64,000 nt of DNA from NCBI RefSeq assembly GCF_016234775.1, contig NZ_JACRAH010000005.1:1-64000 (forward strand), given 5' to 3'. Origin of the DNA: Aquabacterium sp. GTDB lineage: Bacteria > Pseudomonadota > Gammaproteobacteria > Burkholderiales > Burkholderiaceae_C. The notes beneath the pieces are model-generated. The model was given only the letters and a program-made list of their open reading frames with translations, was not told the DNA's origin and did not search any database. Below are positions 9,066 through 18,928 of the stretch, piece after piece. Position numbers and translations under genes: made by a program. Position 1 is the first letter of the stretch. Each line of letters starts with the position of its first letter.

Positions 9066-10888
9066 GGCGTGTTGCGCAGGACCTCGTCCAGCGTCGTCAC
9101 CCCTTCGGCCACCTTCATGACGCCCGACAAGCGCAGCGGGCGCAGGCCATCGCGGGCGGCCGTCTTGCGGATGCGGGCCATGTCCACGTCCGGGTGCATG
9201 CCGCCACGAATAGCCTCTGACACCGACAACAACTCATACAGGCCCACGCGCCCCTTGAAGCCCGTCATGCGGCAATCCAAGCAGCCCACCGGCTTGTAGG
9301 CATTGACCTTGCCGTTCATGCGCCAGGGCTTGATGGCCTCGGCCAGGGTGGCAGGGTCCAGTTGATCATCCGGCTGCTTGCAGGCGGGACACAAGGTGCG
9401 CACCAGACGTTGGGCCAGCACGCCGATCACGGTCGAGCTGATCAGGTAGGAGGGCACACCCAGGTCGGTCAGGCGGGTGATGGCCGATGCGGCGTCATTC
9501 GTGTGCAGGGTCGAGAACACGAGGTGGCCGGTCAGCGAGGCCTGGATGGCCATCTCGGCGGTTTCCAGGTCACGGATTTCGCCCACCATGATGATGTCGG
9601 GGTCCTGGCGCATCAGGGCGCGCAGGCCCTCTGCAAAGCCCAGGTCGATGGCTGACTGCACCTGCGTCTGGTTGAACGAGGCTTCGATCATTTCGATCGG
9701 ATCCTCGATGGTGCAGACGTTGACCTCGTCGGTGGCCACGCGCTTGAGCGTGGAGTACAGCGTCGTGGTCTTGCCGGAACCCGTGGGGCCCGTGACCAGG
9801 ATGATGCCGTGCGGGCGGGACACGAGTTGCTCCCAGATCTGCGTCTCGGAGGGCGCAAAGCCCAGGGCCTCGAATGACTTGACCGTGTTGTCCGGATCGA
9901 AGATGCGCATCACCAGCTTTTCACCAAAGGCGGTGGGCATGGTGGACAGGCGCATTTCAACCTCATCGCCGCCTGGGTTGCGCGTCTTGATGCGGCCGTC
10001 CAGCGGACGCCGGCGCTCGACCACATCCATGCGGCCAAGCAGCTTGATGCGCGCCGTCATGGCCTGCATCACCGACAGCGGTACCTGGTAGACCGTGTGC
10101 AGCACGCCGTCGATGCGAAAACGGATGGCGCCCATCTCACGGCGCGGCTCCAGGTGGATGTCCGATGAACGTTGGTCAAAGGCGTATTGCCACAACCAGT
10201 CGACCACCTGGATGATGCCCTGGTCATTGGCATCGAGCTGGCGGTTGGTCTTGCCCAGCTCCACCAGTTGCTCGAAGTTGTGGGCCACGCTGTCGCCCGT
10301 CTTTTTGTTGGCGTCGCGAACGGACTTGGCCAGCGTGTAGAACTCGGTGCGGTAGCGCTGCAGGTCCAGCGGGCTGGAAACAACCAGCTTGATGGTCTTC
10401 TTGGTGTGCGCCAGGATCTCGTCGATCCAGCCCACGTCCAGTGGCTCGCAGGTGGCGATGGTGATGTCGTTGAGGCCGAACTGCACGGGCAAGGCCTTGC
10501 GGCGCTCGGCATAGTTGATCGACATCACCTCGGCCACACGGGCCACGTCCACCTTGAGCGGGTCGATGCGCAGATAGGGCATGCCAATGTGCCCCGCCAG
10601 CCATTCGGTGAGCGCCTCCAGCTCCAGCGCGATGCCGGTGTCGGCGCGCTTGAGACCCAGACCTGCCAGGCGCACCAGGGGGTGCTGGGCGCTGTCACCC
10701 GCGCCGAAGCGCTGCGCCACGGATTCGGCGTCTTTCAGCGTCAGCACCTTGTCCTCGGTCAGCCAGGTCAGCAGCATGCGCCATTCGAGCGGGCCCTTGT
10801 GGGTCACGGGGCGCTTGGGGTGCGGCTTATTGGCACCGGAATAGGCCCCGGAATGGGCGCCCGGTGACGAGGCGTGTGCAGCGGTCAT
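9050..10888 (-). CDS. GspE/PulE/PilB-family secretion ATPase, orphan
   Basis: A hexameric traffic ATPase of the type II secretion/type IV pilus family, 612 residues. An N-terminal MshEN-like region of about 230 residues precedes the motor. Walker A is GPTGSGKTT (about 367-375), the Asp box is ASFNQTQVQSAIDLGFAEGL, Walker B is DPDIIMVGEIRD, and there is a His box (STLHTND). Near the C-terminus two CxxC pairs (CPAC, CLDC) form the usual zinc motif. The start at 10888 was chosen because ATG and the preceding gene's TGA overlap as ATGA. No secretin, platform protein or pilin gene is nearby, so its partner machine must be elsewhere. Confidence 0.9.
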   Translation of the reverse strand: MTAAHASSPGAHSGAYSGANKPHPKRPVTHKGPLEWRMLLTWLTEDKVLTLKDAESVAQRFGAGDSAQHPLVRLAGLGLKRADTGIALELEALTEWLAGHIGMPYLRIDPLKVDVARVAEVMSINYAERRKALPVQFGLNDITIATCEPLDVGWIDEILAHTKKTIKLVVSSPLDLQRYRTEFYTLAKSVRDANKKTGDSVAHNFEQLVELGKTNRQLDANDQGIIQVVDWLWQYAFDQRSSDIHLEPRREMGAIRFRIDGVLHTVYQVPLSVMQAMTARIKLLGRMDVVERRRPLDGRIKTRNPGGDEVEMRLSTMPTAFGEKLVMRIFDPDNTVKSFEALGFAPSETQIWEQLVSRPHGIILVTGPTGSGKTTTLYSTLKRVATDEVNVCTIEDPIEMIEASFNQTQVQSAIDLGFAEGLRALMRQDPDIIMVGEIRDLETAEMAIQASLTGHLVFSTLHTNDAASAITRLTDLGVPSYLISSTVIGVLAQRLVRTLCPACKQPDDQLDPATLAEAIKPWRMNGKVNAYKPVGCLDCRMTGFKGRVGLYELLSVSEAIRGGMHPDVDMARIRKTAARDGLRPLRLSGVMKVAEGVTTLDEVLRNTPQWEN

Positions 10889-11664
10889 GTCTTCTTGCGT
10901 AGGGCGGCGGGCGTGAAGGTCGACAAAAGCTTGACCCATTTTCGCGCCGGAAGCGACCATCTGGTCTGTAAAGTTTCGGCACGTTGTGCCAGCACTTCAC
11001 GCTCAGGCATGTCAAAACCCTTCCAGGCCAGCACGATGGTGTTGCCTTCCGTGGTGGGTTTGAGCATGGCCACGCGGCCTTCGCCAAAGGCGGCGCTGAT
11101 GCGCGCGGCACTGCGCTCGAAGCTGGCATCGCGGCCAAACAGGTTGACGCTCATCACGCCGCCGTCGTCCAGCACACGCCAGCAAGCACGGTAGAAATCT
11201 TCGTCGTCCAGCACGGGGCTGGCGGCGTCGTGGTCGTACAGGTCCACGCACAGGGCATCGGCGCTGGCGATGTGGCTGTCCTGGTTCACGTACTTTTCGG
11301 CGTCTCCCAGGATCACTTCCAGACGCTCGTCGTCTTCGGGCAGGTGGAACCAATTGCGGCACGCAGCGATGACCTGCGGGTTGATCTCGACGACCTTGGT
11401 GGGCAGGCGCAGCACGCTGTGGCAGTACTTGGTGATGGCAGCCGCACCCAGGCCCAGTTGCAGGCAACGGGTGTCGGCCAGATCGGCCGGCTCACGCAGG
11501 AGCATCCAGGCCATCATGCGCTGGATGTAGTCCAGCTCCAGCTTCTGCGGCTGGCGGATGCGCATGGCACCCTGGATCCACGGCGTTTCCAGGTGCAGGT
11601 ATCTCAGGCCACCTTCTTCTGAAATGGTGGCGTCGGGCAGGGTCGGGGCTTTGCTTCTTTTCAC
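10885..11664 (-). CDS. spermidine synthase-like methyltransferase-fold protein
   Basis: A 259-residue SpeE-like Rossmann protein. LQLGLGAAAITKY matches the nucleotide/SAM-type binding loop, VVEINPQVI is the acidic end of the second strand, and GDAEKYV plus VDLYDHDAAS correspond to the catalytic region of polyamine synthases. The N-terminal beta domain of true spermidine synthases is short here, so the polyamine reaction is uncertain. It is translationally coupled (ATGA) to the GspE-like ATPase, a pairing that I recall from other Burkholderiales, but its meaning is unknown. Confidence 0.8.
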   Translation of the reverse strand: MKRSKAPTLPDATISEEGGLRYLHLETPWIQGAMRIRQPQKLELDYIQRMMAWMLLREPADLADTRCLQLGLGAAAITKYCHSVLRLPTKVVEINPQVIAACRNWFHLPEDDERLEVILGDAEKYVNQDSHIASADALCVDLYDHDAASPVLDDEDFYRACWRVLDDGGVMSVNLFGRDASFERSAARISAAFGEGRVAMLKPTTEGNTIVLAWKGFDMPEREVLAQRAETLQTRWSLPARKWVKLLSTFTPAALRKKT

Positions 11665-11809
11665 GGGCGCCAGTGTGTCACAAGCCCTTCCCTGTTCCGG
11701 CGATCCCGTGTTTTGGGGGAGGGGTCGCCCTGATGTCGTTGATGGCTCAACAATGTTCTACTACACAACAATATTCCCGAAACACCGACCACCATCCAGC
11801 GAGACGCGC

Positions 11810-13405
11810 ATGCAACTGACCGCATCGACCTTCGGCCCACTCTTCAGCTTGCTGGCCATGCTGGGCTTCTCCACACCGTCACAGTCGGCATCGGCCCCGC
11901 CGGTGGTGCAGACCAGCCAAGGTGCAGTCAGTGGCAAGTTCGTCAACGGCGTGCGTGCCTACCTGGGCGTGCCCTATGCCGCAGCGCCCGTGGGCGACTT
12001 GCGCTGGCAATCGCCGCAGCCCGCGCCTTCCTGGACGGGCACGCGCGATGGCACCGCGTTTGGCAGCCGCTGCCCGCAACCCAAGAGCGCCATTTCGGCC
12101 GAGTCCACCAACGAGGATTGCCTCTTCCTCAATGTGCATGTGCCCGATGACATCGGCGCGGCCAGGCTGCCCGTGATGGTGTGGATCCACGGCGGCGCCT
12201 TCATGCTGGGTGCAGCCTCCGACTACGACATGAGCACACTGGCCAGGAAGGGCCGTGCCATCGTGGTGTCCATCAACTACCGCCTGGGCGCCTTTGGCTT
12301 CTTCCGTCAGATCGAACTGGGCGCGCAAGGTGCGCCAAGCAACTTTGGCTTGCAGGACCAACAAGCCGCCCTGCGCTGGGTGCGCTCGCAGATCAACCGC
12401 TTCGGCGGCGACCCTTCGCGCGTGACCATCTTTGGTGAATCGGCCGGTGGTGCCAGCGTGTGCATGCATCTGGTCTCGCCCACATCACTTGGCTTGTTCA
12501 CCGGGGCGATCTCACAAAGCGGCCCTTGCAAGCTGCTGAGCGACACGACAACAGCCTCGCTGGAAGCACAAGGCAATGCACTGGGGGCCACCGCGGGCTG
12601 CCCGACCGGCCCTGGTCAGCTGGCTTGCCTGCGCCAGAAATCGGCGGCGGATGTGCTGAGCGCTTCTGGCGTGACAGGCAGCATGCTCAAGGCCGGTGTG
12701 CGCTGGGCCCCCGTGCAGGACGGCATCACCCTGACGGGCAATCCGGCTCAGCAGGTGCAGGATGGCCAGTTCGCCCGCGTGCCCGTCATCTTTGGCTCCA
12801 ACCACGATGAAGGCCGATTCTTCGTGGCCACCGAATACCACTTGAGCAACCTGCTGCCGCTCAGCAGCAGCCAGTACACCGAAGCCATCAACAGGACTGC
12901 CAATGGTGACGCGGCCTTTGCGCAGCAACTGGCCAGCACCTACACCAGCCAGGCCTATGGCACGCGCGACAAGGCCTATGGTGCACTGATCACCGACCAA
13001 CTGTTCGCCTGCAATGTGATGCGAGATGTGGAAGCCCTGTCACGCTATGTGCCGACCTACCAGTACGAGTTCACCGAGGCCAAGACGCCCGGCATCATCG
13101 ACCCCTACATGGCCATGGGCGCTTTCCACGGTGCCGAGCTGCGATACATCTTCCAGGCCAAACTGCCCGGCCCCACGCTGAACCTGTCGCTGAACACGGC
13201 GCAGCAGCAACTGGCCGATCAGATGGTGCGCTACTGGGGCCAGTTTGCGGCCAACGGCAACCCCAATGCCGCCGCGTCGCCGCTGTGGCCCAGCTTCACG
13301 GCGGGCAAGGCCTCTTCGCTGGCACTCACCAGCCTGGGCATCACGGCCTTTGATGCCAACAGCTTCAGGGCCGATCACCAATGCGCCTTGTGGGCACAGC
13401 GCTGA
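11810..13405 (+). CDS. secreted type-B carboxylesterase
   Basis: An alpha/beta hydrolase of 531 residues. The signal peptide runs to about residue 27 (TPSQSASA). VRAYLGVPYAAAPVGDLRW and NEDCLFLNVHVP are family signatures. HGGAFMLG forms the oxyanion hole, the nucleophile Ser211 sits in FGESAGGAS, the acid is probably in NHDEGRFF, and the catalytic His is in GAFHGAEL. The start at 11810 gives a clean signal peptide; the open frame continues upstream to 11558, which would overlap the divergent gene. The substrate (ester, lipid, polyester or para-nitrobenzyl type) cannot be told from sequence. Confidence 0.9.
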   Translation: MQLTASTFGPLFSLLAMLGFSTPSQSASAPPVVQTSQGAVSGKFVNGVRAYLGVPYAAAPVGDLRWQSPQPAPSWTGTRDGTAFGSRCPQPKSAISAESTNEDCLFLNVHVPDDIGAARLPVMVWIHGGAFMLGAASDYDMSTLARKGRAIVVSINYRLGAFGFFRQIELGAQGAPSNFGLQDQQAALRWVRSQINRFGGDPSRVTIFGESAGGASVCMHLVSPTSLGLFTGAISQSGPCKLLSDTTTASLEAQGNALGATAGCPTGPGQLACLRQKSAADVLSASGVTGSMLKAGVRWAPVQDGITLTGNPAQQVQDGQFARVPVIFGSNHDEGRFFVATEYHLSNLLPLSSSQYTEAINRTANGDAAFAQQLASTYTSQAYGTRDKAYGALITDQLFACNVMRDVEALSRYVPTYQYEFTEAKTPGIIDPYMAMGAFHGAELRYIFQAKLPGPTLNLSLNTAQQQLADQMVRYWGQFAANGNPNAAASPLWPSFTAGKASSLALTSLGITAFDANSFRADHQCALWAQR

Positions 13406-13456
13406 GTTGATACAGGCGCGAAAGCTGGCACCGGAGGCTGTGGCACAGTCCTGCGC

Positions 13457-13978
13457 ATGACATCGTCGCCCTCGCCCAGACTCCATGGCCTGGCTCCTGT
13501 TGTGGGCGAAGGTGCCCGGTTGCTGGTGCTGGGCAGTTTCCCCAGCGTGGCATCCCTGCAGTCCCAGCAGTACTACGCCCACCCGCGCAACCACTTCTGG
13601 CCCATCCTCTCGGCCTTGTGGGGCCTGAAGGGCCCTCAAGCGCTACAGGCCCTGCCCTATGCCGCGCGATTGCCGATCGCCCGCGCCCATGGCCTGGCCA
13701 TCTGGGACGTGTACGCCGGTTGTGAGCGCCAGGGCAGCCTGGACAGCGCCATCCAGAACGCCGAACTCAATGACCTGGCGGGGCTGATCCAGCGCGTGCC
13801 CACCCTGCAGGCCATTGCCCACAACGGCGGCGAATCGGCCCGGCACATGAAGATCACGACCGCCTTGGGGCTGCCCGTGTTCAAGCTGCCCTCAACCAGC
13901 CCGGCCAATGCCTCGTGGTCTTTCGAGCGCAAGCTGGCTGCCTGGCGTGAGGTTTTCGAGCGAGTCGGACTGGCCTGA
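13457..13978 (+). CDS. DNA-deoxyinosine glycosylase (uracil-DNA glycosylase superfamily)
   Basis: Removes hypoxanthine from deaminated adenine in DNA, by family. The 173-residue protein has the hallmark strands of the hypoxanthine-DNA glycosylase branch: LLVLGSFPSVASLQSQQYYA then HPRNHFWPIL, IWDVYAGCERQGSLDSAI, an IAHNGGESA loop and LPSTSPANAS near the end. It starts 51 bases after the esterase and may share its transcript. Confidence 0.88.
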   Translation: MTSSPSPRLHGLAPVVGEGARLLVLGSFPSVASLQSQQYYAHPRNHFWPILSALWGLKGPQALQALPYAARLPIARAHGLAIWDVYAGCERQGSLDSAIQNAELNDLAGLIQRVPTLQAIAHNGGESARHMKITTALGLPVFKLPSTSPANASWSFERKLAAWREVFERVGLA

Positions 13979-14246
13979 CACAGGCCGTCCACACCCATTT
14001 GCCGATTGGCGCGATCAGTCAATTCATGACACCGAAGGTCAAGCTGTTCTGGCTTGAAAACGGAAGAATAAGCGCCGTGATGCAGTCACGCTGAAGCCCT
14101 GTCTGAAAGGGATTTCTCAGGCGTTTGATCGGTTTGATCCGTCCAAGAACTGGCCATGTGAATCGGGCAATAAATCCCCCGATGGCGCCAGCCTGCGCGA
14201 CTGTTTCTCACCCATTTTGATTTGGCATTTGAAGAGCGAGAAACAC

Positions 14247-15845
14247 ATGCGACGCTGGAACGGCTGGGGCGACGAGAACAACCACTTCCCCCTCAGAGAG
14301 GCCGGCCTGGGCTATATCCGCAGCCTGATTGGAGAGGGCCGTTTGCTGCAGGACGCCACACTGCAGGCCGTACTGGCCAGCGTGCCGCCCAGCCGCCTGC
14401 CCGATCACCCGCTGGTATCCAAAGACCCCGAGAAACGCGTTCGCCACGCACGCGGCCAAAGCTTGCCAGACTGGTATGCCATGCGCTCCGGTCAATTCGG
14501 CCACTTCCCGGATGGCGTGGCTGAACCCACCGACTCCGAGCAGGTCGCCACCCTGCTGAAATGGGCGCAGGCCCATGGTGTTCAGGTGATTCCTTATGGC
14601 GGTGGCACGTCCGTTGCCGGCCACATCACGCCCCCTGCCAGCGTCCAACCCATTCTGACGATCTCGATGGGACGCATGGACAAGCTGATCTCGCTGGACG
14701 AGACCAGCCAGATCGCCCGCTTCGGCGCGGGCACACCTGGCCCCGAACTGGAGCGCCAGCTGGCCCAGCGCGGTTATGTGCTGGGCCACTTCCCTCAATC
14801 CTTCGAGCTGTCCACCGTGGGTGGCTGGGTGGCCAGTCGATCGTCGGGCCAGCAGTCGATCCGATATGGGCGCATCGAGCAACTGTTTGCGGGCGGCCGC
14901 ATCGAAACACTCAAAGGCACGCTGGCCATCCCCACCATCCCGGCTTCGTCGGCAGGCCCCGATCTGCGCGAGATCTTCATGGGCACGGAAGGCCGCATGG
15001 GCATCATCACCGAGGTGGATGTGCGTGTGCAGCGCCTGCCGGAGCACGAGTCCTTCCACGTTGCCTTTGCGCCCACCTGGAACGCCGCCATGGGCATCGT
15101 GCGCGAGGTGGTGCAAGCCAAGGTGCCTGTGTCCATGCTGCGACTGTCCAACCCGGAGGAGACGCGCACGCACCTGCTGCTGGGCGCCGATGCCTGGCAG
15201 GCCAGCTTGCTCAACCGCTATGCGGCCTTACGCGGCTGCCCGGACGGCAAATGCATGATCACCTTCGGCACCACAGGCAGCCAGCGCCAGGCGCGGTTCG
15301 TACTCGGTGAAGTCAAGCGCTTCGTGCGACAAGGCCGAGGCTTTTATGGCGGCACCTTCATGGGCAAGAAGTGGGCGCACTCACGCTTTCGCTCGCCCTA
15401 TCTGCGCCACGGCTTCTGGGAGCACGGCTACTCGGTGGACACGCTGGAAACCAGCGTGAACTGGTCGCAAGTGAGCCAGGCCATGCAGCGCATCGAATCG
15501 GTCATCCGCGAACATGCTGGCGATGGCGAGAAAGCCCATGTGTTCAGCCACCTGTCGCACATGTACACGCAGGGCTCCAGCATCTACACGACCTATTTTT
15601 TCCGCAACTCGGCCGACTACGACACCACGCTGCAGCGCTGGCAGGCCATGAAGCGCGCGGCCTCCACCGCCATCACCGAACTGGGCGGCACGATCAGCCA
15701 CCAGCACGGTGTAGGCCGTGACCACGCGCCCTGGTTGCATGTGGAAAAGGGCCCACTGGGCATGGCGGCCATCGGCCAGGTGATCCGCTATTTCGACGAA
15801 GCCCAGGTGCTCAACCAAGGCTGTCTGGGTGACTTCCATGGCTGA
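14247..15845 (+). CDS. FAD-binding oxidase, alkyl-DHAP synthase-like
   Basis: A VAO/PCMH-type flavoprotein of 532 residues. The FAD-binding domain (about 95-270) includes VIPYGGGTSVAGHITP, STVGGWVASRSSGQQSIRYG and a GTEGRMGIITEV loop. The C-terminal cap ends with TISHQHGVGRDHAPWL, the GxxSxxHGVG-type signature of alkyldihydroxyacetonephosphate synthases and D-lactate/glycolate-type dehydrogenases. The start at 14247 was chosen over an upstream TTG at 14217. The gene overlaps glpD by 8 bases and is followed by an FGGY kinase, so a glycerol-phosphate or ether-lipid-related substrate is likely. The exact reaction is unknown. Confidence 0.85.
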   Translation: MRRWNGWGDENNHFPLREAGLGYIRSLIGEGRLLQDATLQAVLASVPPSRLPDHPLVSKDPEKRVRHARGQSLPDWYAMRSGQFGHFPDGVAEPTDSEQVATLLKWAQAHGVQVIPYGGGTSVAGHITPPASVQPILTISMGRMDKLISLDETSQIARFGAGTPGPELERQLAQRGYVLGHFPQSFELSTVGGWVASRSSGQQSIRYGRIEQLFAGGRIETLKGTLAIPTIPASSAGPDLREIFMGTEGRMGIITEVDVRVQRLPEHESFHVAFAPTWNAAMGIVREVVQAKVPVSMLRLSNPEETRTHLLLGADAWQASLLNRYAALRGCPDGKCMITFGTTGSQRQARFVLGEVKRFVRQGRGFYGGTFMGKKWAHSRFRSPYLRHGFWEHGYSVDTLETSVNWSQVSQAMQRIESVIREHAGDGEKAHVFSHLSHMYTQGSSIYTTYFFRNSADYDTTLQRWQAMKRAASTAITELGGTISHQHGVGRDHAPWLHVEKGPLGMAAIGQVIRYFDEAQVLNQGCLGDFHG

Positions 15846-17331
15846 TCTGCTTCAACGCCCATCGCTGGCTGAACTGTCCGCCGTCGAGCCATGGGATGCG
15901 GTGATCATCGGTGGTGGCATCACGGGTGCGGGCATCGCCCTGGAGGCGGCTCGCCGCAAGCTCAAGGTCCTGGTGCTCGAACAGCGCGACTTCTCGTGGG
16001 GCACGTCCAGCCGCTCTTCGAAGATGGTGCACGGCGGCCTGCGCTACATCGCCCAAGGCGACGTGAAGCTGACGCGCCATGCCTTGCAGGAACGCGAGCG
16101 GATGCTGGTCGAGCTGCCCGACCTGGTCGTGCGCATGCCCTATATCTTCCCGATTCGCCAAGGCAAGTTCCCGGGGCGCTGGGCCATGACAGCCGTGCTC
16201 AAGCTGTACGACGCACTGGCCGGCATACGCGACCACCGCTGGATGAACCGCGATGCCGTGCTCAAGGCCTATCCCGCCTTGAAGGCCGACGGGCTCCAAG
16301 GCGCCATGCGCTACACCGATGCCCTGACCGACGACAGCCGGCTGGTGATCCGCGTGCTGCAAGAGGCCACGCTGGAAGGTGCCGTGGCCCGCAACTACAC
16401 GGAAGTGCTGAGCGTGCAGCCACATGCGTCGGGATCTACCCTGCGCTTGCGCGATGCCGACACGGGCGAGGCGCACGAGATCCGCGCGCGCCGTGTGTTC
16501 AATGCCACCGGTCTGTGGGCCGATCGTCTGTCCGGCACGCCGCCGGTCGTGCGTCCTCAGCGCGGCACACACCTGTTCGTCGCCACCGAGCGCCTGCCCG
16601 TTCAGGATTGCCTGACGATCATGCACCCCGATGATGGGCGCCCGGTTTTCGTCTTCCCGTGGAAGGACCAGACCTGCATCGGCACCACCGATCTGGATCA
16701 CCGCGACGACTTCAACACCGAGCCGCATTGCAGCAGCGCCGAGATCGACTACCTGCTCAAGGTCGCCAACAGCGAGATGCCGCAACTGCAACTGAGCCGC
16801 CGCGACATCCTGTCGACCATGGCCGGGGTGCGCCCCATCATCGCCTCGGGCAAGGGCCGCGATCCATCCAAGGAGCGGCGTGATCACCTGGTGTGGCAAT
16901 CAGGCGGTGTGATCTCCGTCTCAGGCGGCAAGCTGACCACTTTCAGGCAGATTGCACTGGATGCCCTCAAGGCAGCAGGCGTGATCGATGCTGCCTCGCA
17001 CAAGCGCGCCCACCAGGACCGCCAGCGACGCTGTTTCACACACCAGGTCGCTGCACCCCATGGCCTGAACAACCCGCTGGGTGGCATGGCTCGGGGGGCC
17101 GCACTCACCGAGCAGGTCGCCTGGATCCTGCGCCACGAGATGGTTCAGCACCTGGACGACCTGATGCTGCGCAGGCTGCGCGCGGGCGTGCTGCTGGCGG
17201 ATGCCGGCGCGTCTCAGTTGCCGCTGATCAAGACGTTGTGCGAGAGCCATCTGGGATGGGATGAAGCGCGTTGGCAGGCCGAATGCCAGCGTTATCAACA
17301 CGTGATCAACAGCAGCTACCGACTGGGGTGA
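15838..17331 (+). CDS. glpD: glycerol-3-phosphate dehydrogenase/oxidase
   Basis: Oxidises glycerol-3-phosphate to dihydroxyacetone phosphate at the membrane, passing electrons to quinone. The N-terminus has the FAD motif VIIGGGITGAGIALEAARR, then SSRSSKMVHGGLRYI. FNATGLWAD and GTTDLDHRDD are further family motifs, and a C-terminal domain follows after about residue 385. At 497 residues it is typical of GlpD. The ATG at 15838 overlaps the FAD-oxidase stop by 8 bases; a GTG at 15829 is possible. The FGGY kinase starts 4 bases after the stop, so the three genes are one operon. Confidence 0.92.
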   Translation: MADLLQRPSLAELSAVEPWDAVIIGGGITGAGIALEAARRKLKVLVLEQRDFSWGTSSRSSKMVHGGLRYIAQGDVKLTRHALQERERMLVELPDLVVRMPYIFPIRQGKFPGRWAMTAVLKLYDALAGIRDHRWMNRDAVLKAYPALKADGLQGAMRYTDALTDDSRLVIRVLQEATLEGAVARNYTEVLSVQPHASGSTLRLRDADTGEAHEIRARRVFNATGLWADRLSGTPPVVRPQRGTHLFVATERLPVQDCLTIMHPDDGRPVFVFPWKDQTCIGTTDLDHRDDFNTEPHCSSAEIDYLLKVANSEMPQLQLSRRDILSTMAGVRPIIASGKGRDPSKERRDHLVWQSGGVISVSGGKLTTFRQIALDALKAAGVIDAASHKRAHQDRQRRCFTHQVAAPHGLNNPLGGMARGAALTEQVAWILRHEMVQHLDDLMLRRLRAGVLLADAGASQLPLIKTLCESHLGWDEARWQAECQRYQHVINSSYRLG

Positions 17332-17334
17332 TGG

Positions 17335-18900
17335 ATGGCCTCGTCTCAAGACCTCTTCCTGGCGCTGGACCAGGGCACACAGAGCGTGCGCGCGATGCTG
17401 TTCGATCTGGACGGCCAGGTTGTGGCCAAGTCACAGCAGCACATCACGCCGTATTTCTCGAAACACCCCAACTGGGCTGAACAGAACGGTGACTACTTCT
17501 GGCACCACCTGAGCCTGGCCTGCCTGAAGTTGTGGGAACAGTATCCGCAGTTGCGTGCACGGGTTGCAGCGGTCGCCCTCACCTGCCAGCGCGCCTCGAT
17601 GATCTGCCTGGACGAGGAGATGAAGCCCCTGCGGCCCGCCACCATCTGGCTGGATTCACGTCGCACGGACAACTACCCTCGCCTGCCCTGGTGGCTGCGC
17701 GCCGGTGTGCGTGCGGTCGGTCAGCAGCACATGATGTACCAGTTGCAGTCAAAAGCGGAGTGCAACTGGCTGGCCGCGGACTTCCCCGAAGTCTGGGCGA
17801 GGACCCGGCACTTCGTACAGGTGTCGGCCTACCTGAGCTACAAGCTCACGGATCAGTTGCGCGACGCCGTGCCTTCTCAGGTCGGCTACGTGCCCTTCGA
17901 CCACGAACACCAGCGCTGGGCCGACGACGGCGACATCAAATGGAAGGCCCTGCGCGTCAGGCGCGATCAACTGCCCCCGCTGGTTCAGGCCTCCGAGCCC
18001 TTGGGCGTGATCTCTCGCCGCGCCTCGCACGAGACCGGCATCCCCGAAGGCCTGACCCTGTATGCCGCCGGCGCAGACAAGGCCTGTGAGGTACTGGCCT
18101 GCGGCGGCATCAGCCCGGATGTAGGCTGCATCAGCTATGGCACCACGGCCACGATCAACACGGGCAATGCGCGCTGTGTGCCGCCCATGCCCTTCCTGCC
18201 GGCCTACCCGGCCGCCATGCCGCGGGCCTACAACTCCGAGATCATCGTGCAGCGTGGCTACTGGATGGTGAACTGGTTCAAGCGCGAGTTCGCAGCCAAG
18301 GAGGTGCAACAGGCCGAGGAGCGCGGCGTAGCGCCAGAAATCCTGTTTGACGACCTGCTGGATGAATCACCGCCTGGCGCCATGGGCCTGGTGCTGCAGC
18401 CCTTCTGGAACCCGGGCGTGAAGTTTCCTGGCCCCGAGGCCAAGGGGGCGGTGATCGGCTTTGGCGATGTGCACACGCGCGCCCACCTGTACCGCGCCAT
18501 CATCGAAGGCCTGGCCTACGCGCTGCGCCACGGCAAGGAGCAACTGGCGCATCGCAACCGCGTACCGATCCACAGCCTGCGTGTAGCTGGCGGTGGCTCG
18601 CAAAGCGACCGCATCATGCAGATCACGGCCAATGTGTTCGGCATCCGCACCGAGCGCATCCACACCTATGAGGCTTCAGGCTTGGGGGCGGCCATCAACG
18701 CGGCGGTCGGGGCCGGCTATTTCAAGGATCACGCAGCAGCAGTCAAGGCCATGTCGCATCAAGGGCAAGTGTTCCAGCCTCAGGCGGAACATGCGCACAC
18801 CTATGATCGACTGTACCGCGAGGTCTACAACCGCATGTATGACCGGCTCTCGCCGCTGTACCGCTCCATCCGCCACATCACGCACTACCCCAAGTACTGA
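17335..18900 (+). CDS. FGGY-family carbohydrate/polyol kinase
   Basis: An ATP-dependent sugar or polyol kinase of 521 residues. The N-terminal FGGY domain opens with FLALDQGTQSVRAMLFDLDG (phosphate-binding loop). ISYGTTATINTG marks the start of the C-terminal domain. AIIEGLAYALRHGKEQL and LRVAGGGSQSDRIMQITANV are the family's C-terminal signature. The position next to glpD suggests glycerol, but the sequence is not close to GlpK: the usual GlpK substrate motifs are not recognisable. Another triose/polyol such as a glycerol derivative is possible. Confidence 0.88.
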   Translation: MASSQDLFLALDQGTQSVRAMLFDLDGQVVAKSQQHITPYFSKHPNWAEQNGDYFWHHLSLACLKLWEQYPQLRARVAAVALTCQRASMICLDEEMKPLRPATIWLDSRRTDNYPRLPWWLRAGVRAVGQQHMMYQLQSKAECNWLAADFPEVWARTRHFVQVSAYLSYKLTDQLRDAVPSQVGYVPFDHEHQRWADDGDIKWKALRVRRDQLPPLVQASEPLGVISRRASHETGIPEGLTLYAAGADKACEVLACGGISPDVGCISYGTTATINTGNARCVPPMPFLPAYPAAMPRAYNSEIIVQRGYWMVNWFKREFAAKEVQQAEERGVAPEILFDDLLDESPPGAMGLVLQPFWNPGVKFPGPEAKGAVIGFGDVHTRAHLYRAIIEGLAYALRHGKEQLAHRNRVPIHSLRVAGGGSQSDRIMQITANVFGIRTERIHTYEASGLGAAINAAVGAGYFKDHAAAVKAMSHQGQVFQPQAEHAHTYDRLYREVYNRMYDRLSPLYRSIRHITHYPKY

Positions 18901-18928
18901 GCCGGCGCAGACGCGCTAAGCTTGAGGC

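Noticed and set aside
14208-15173. 321-codon minus-strand open frame
   Set aside because: Antisense to the FAD oxidase; no recognisable domain or start signal.
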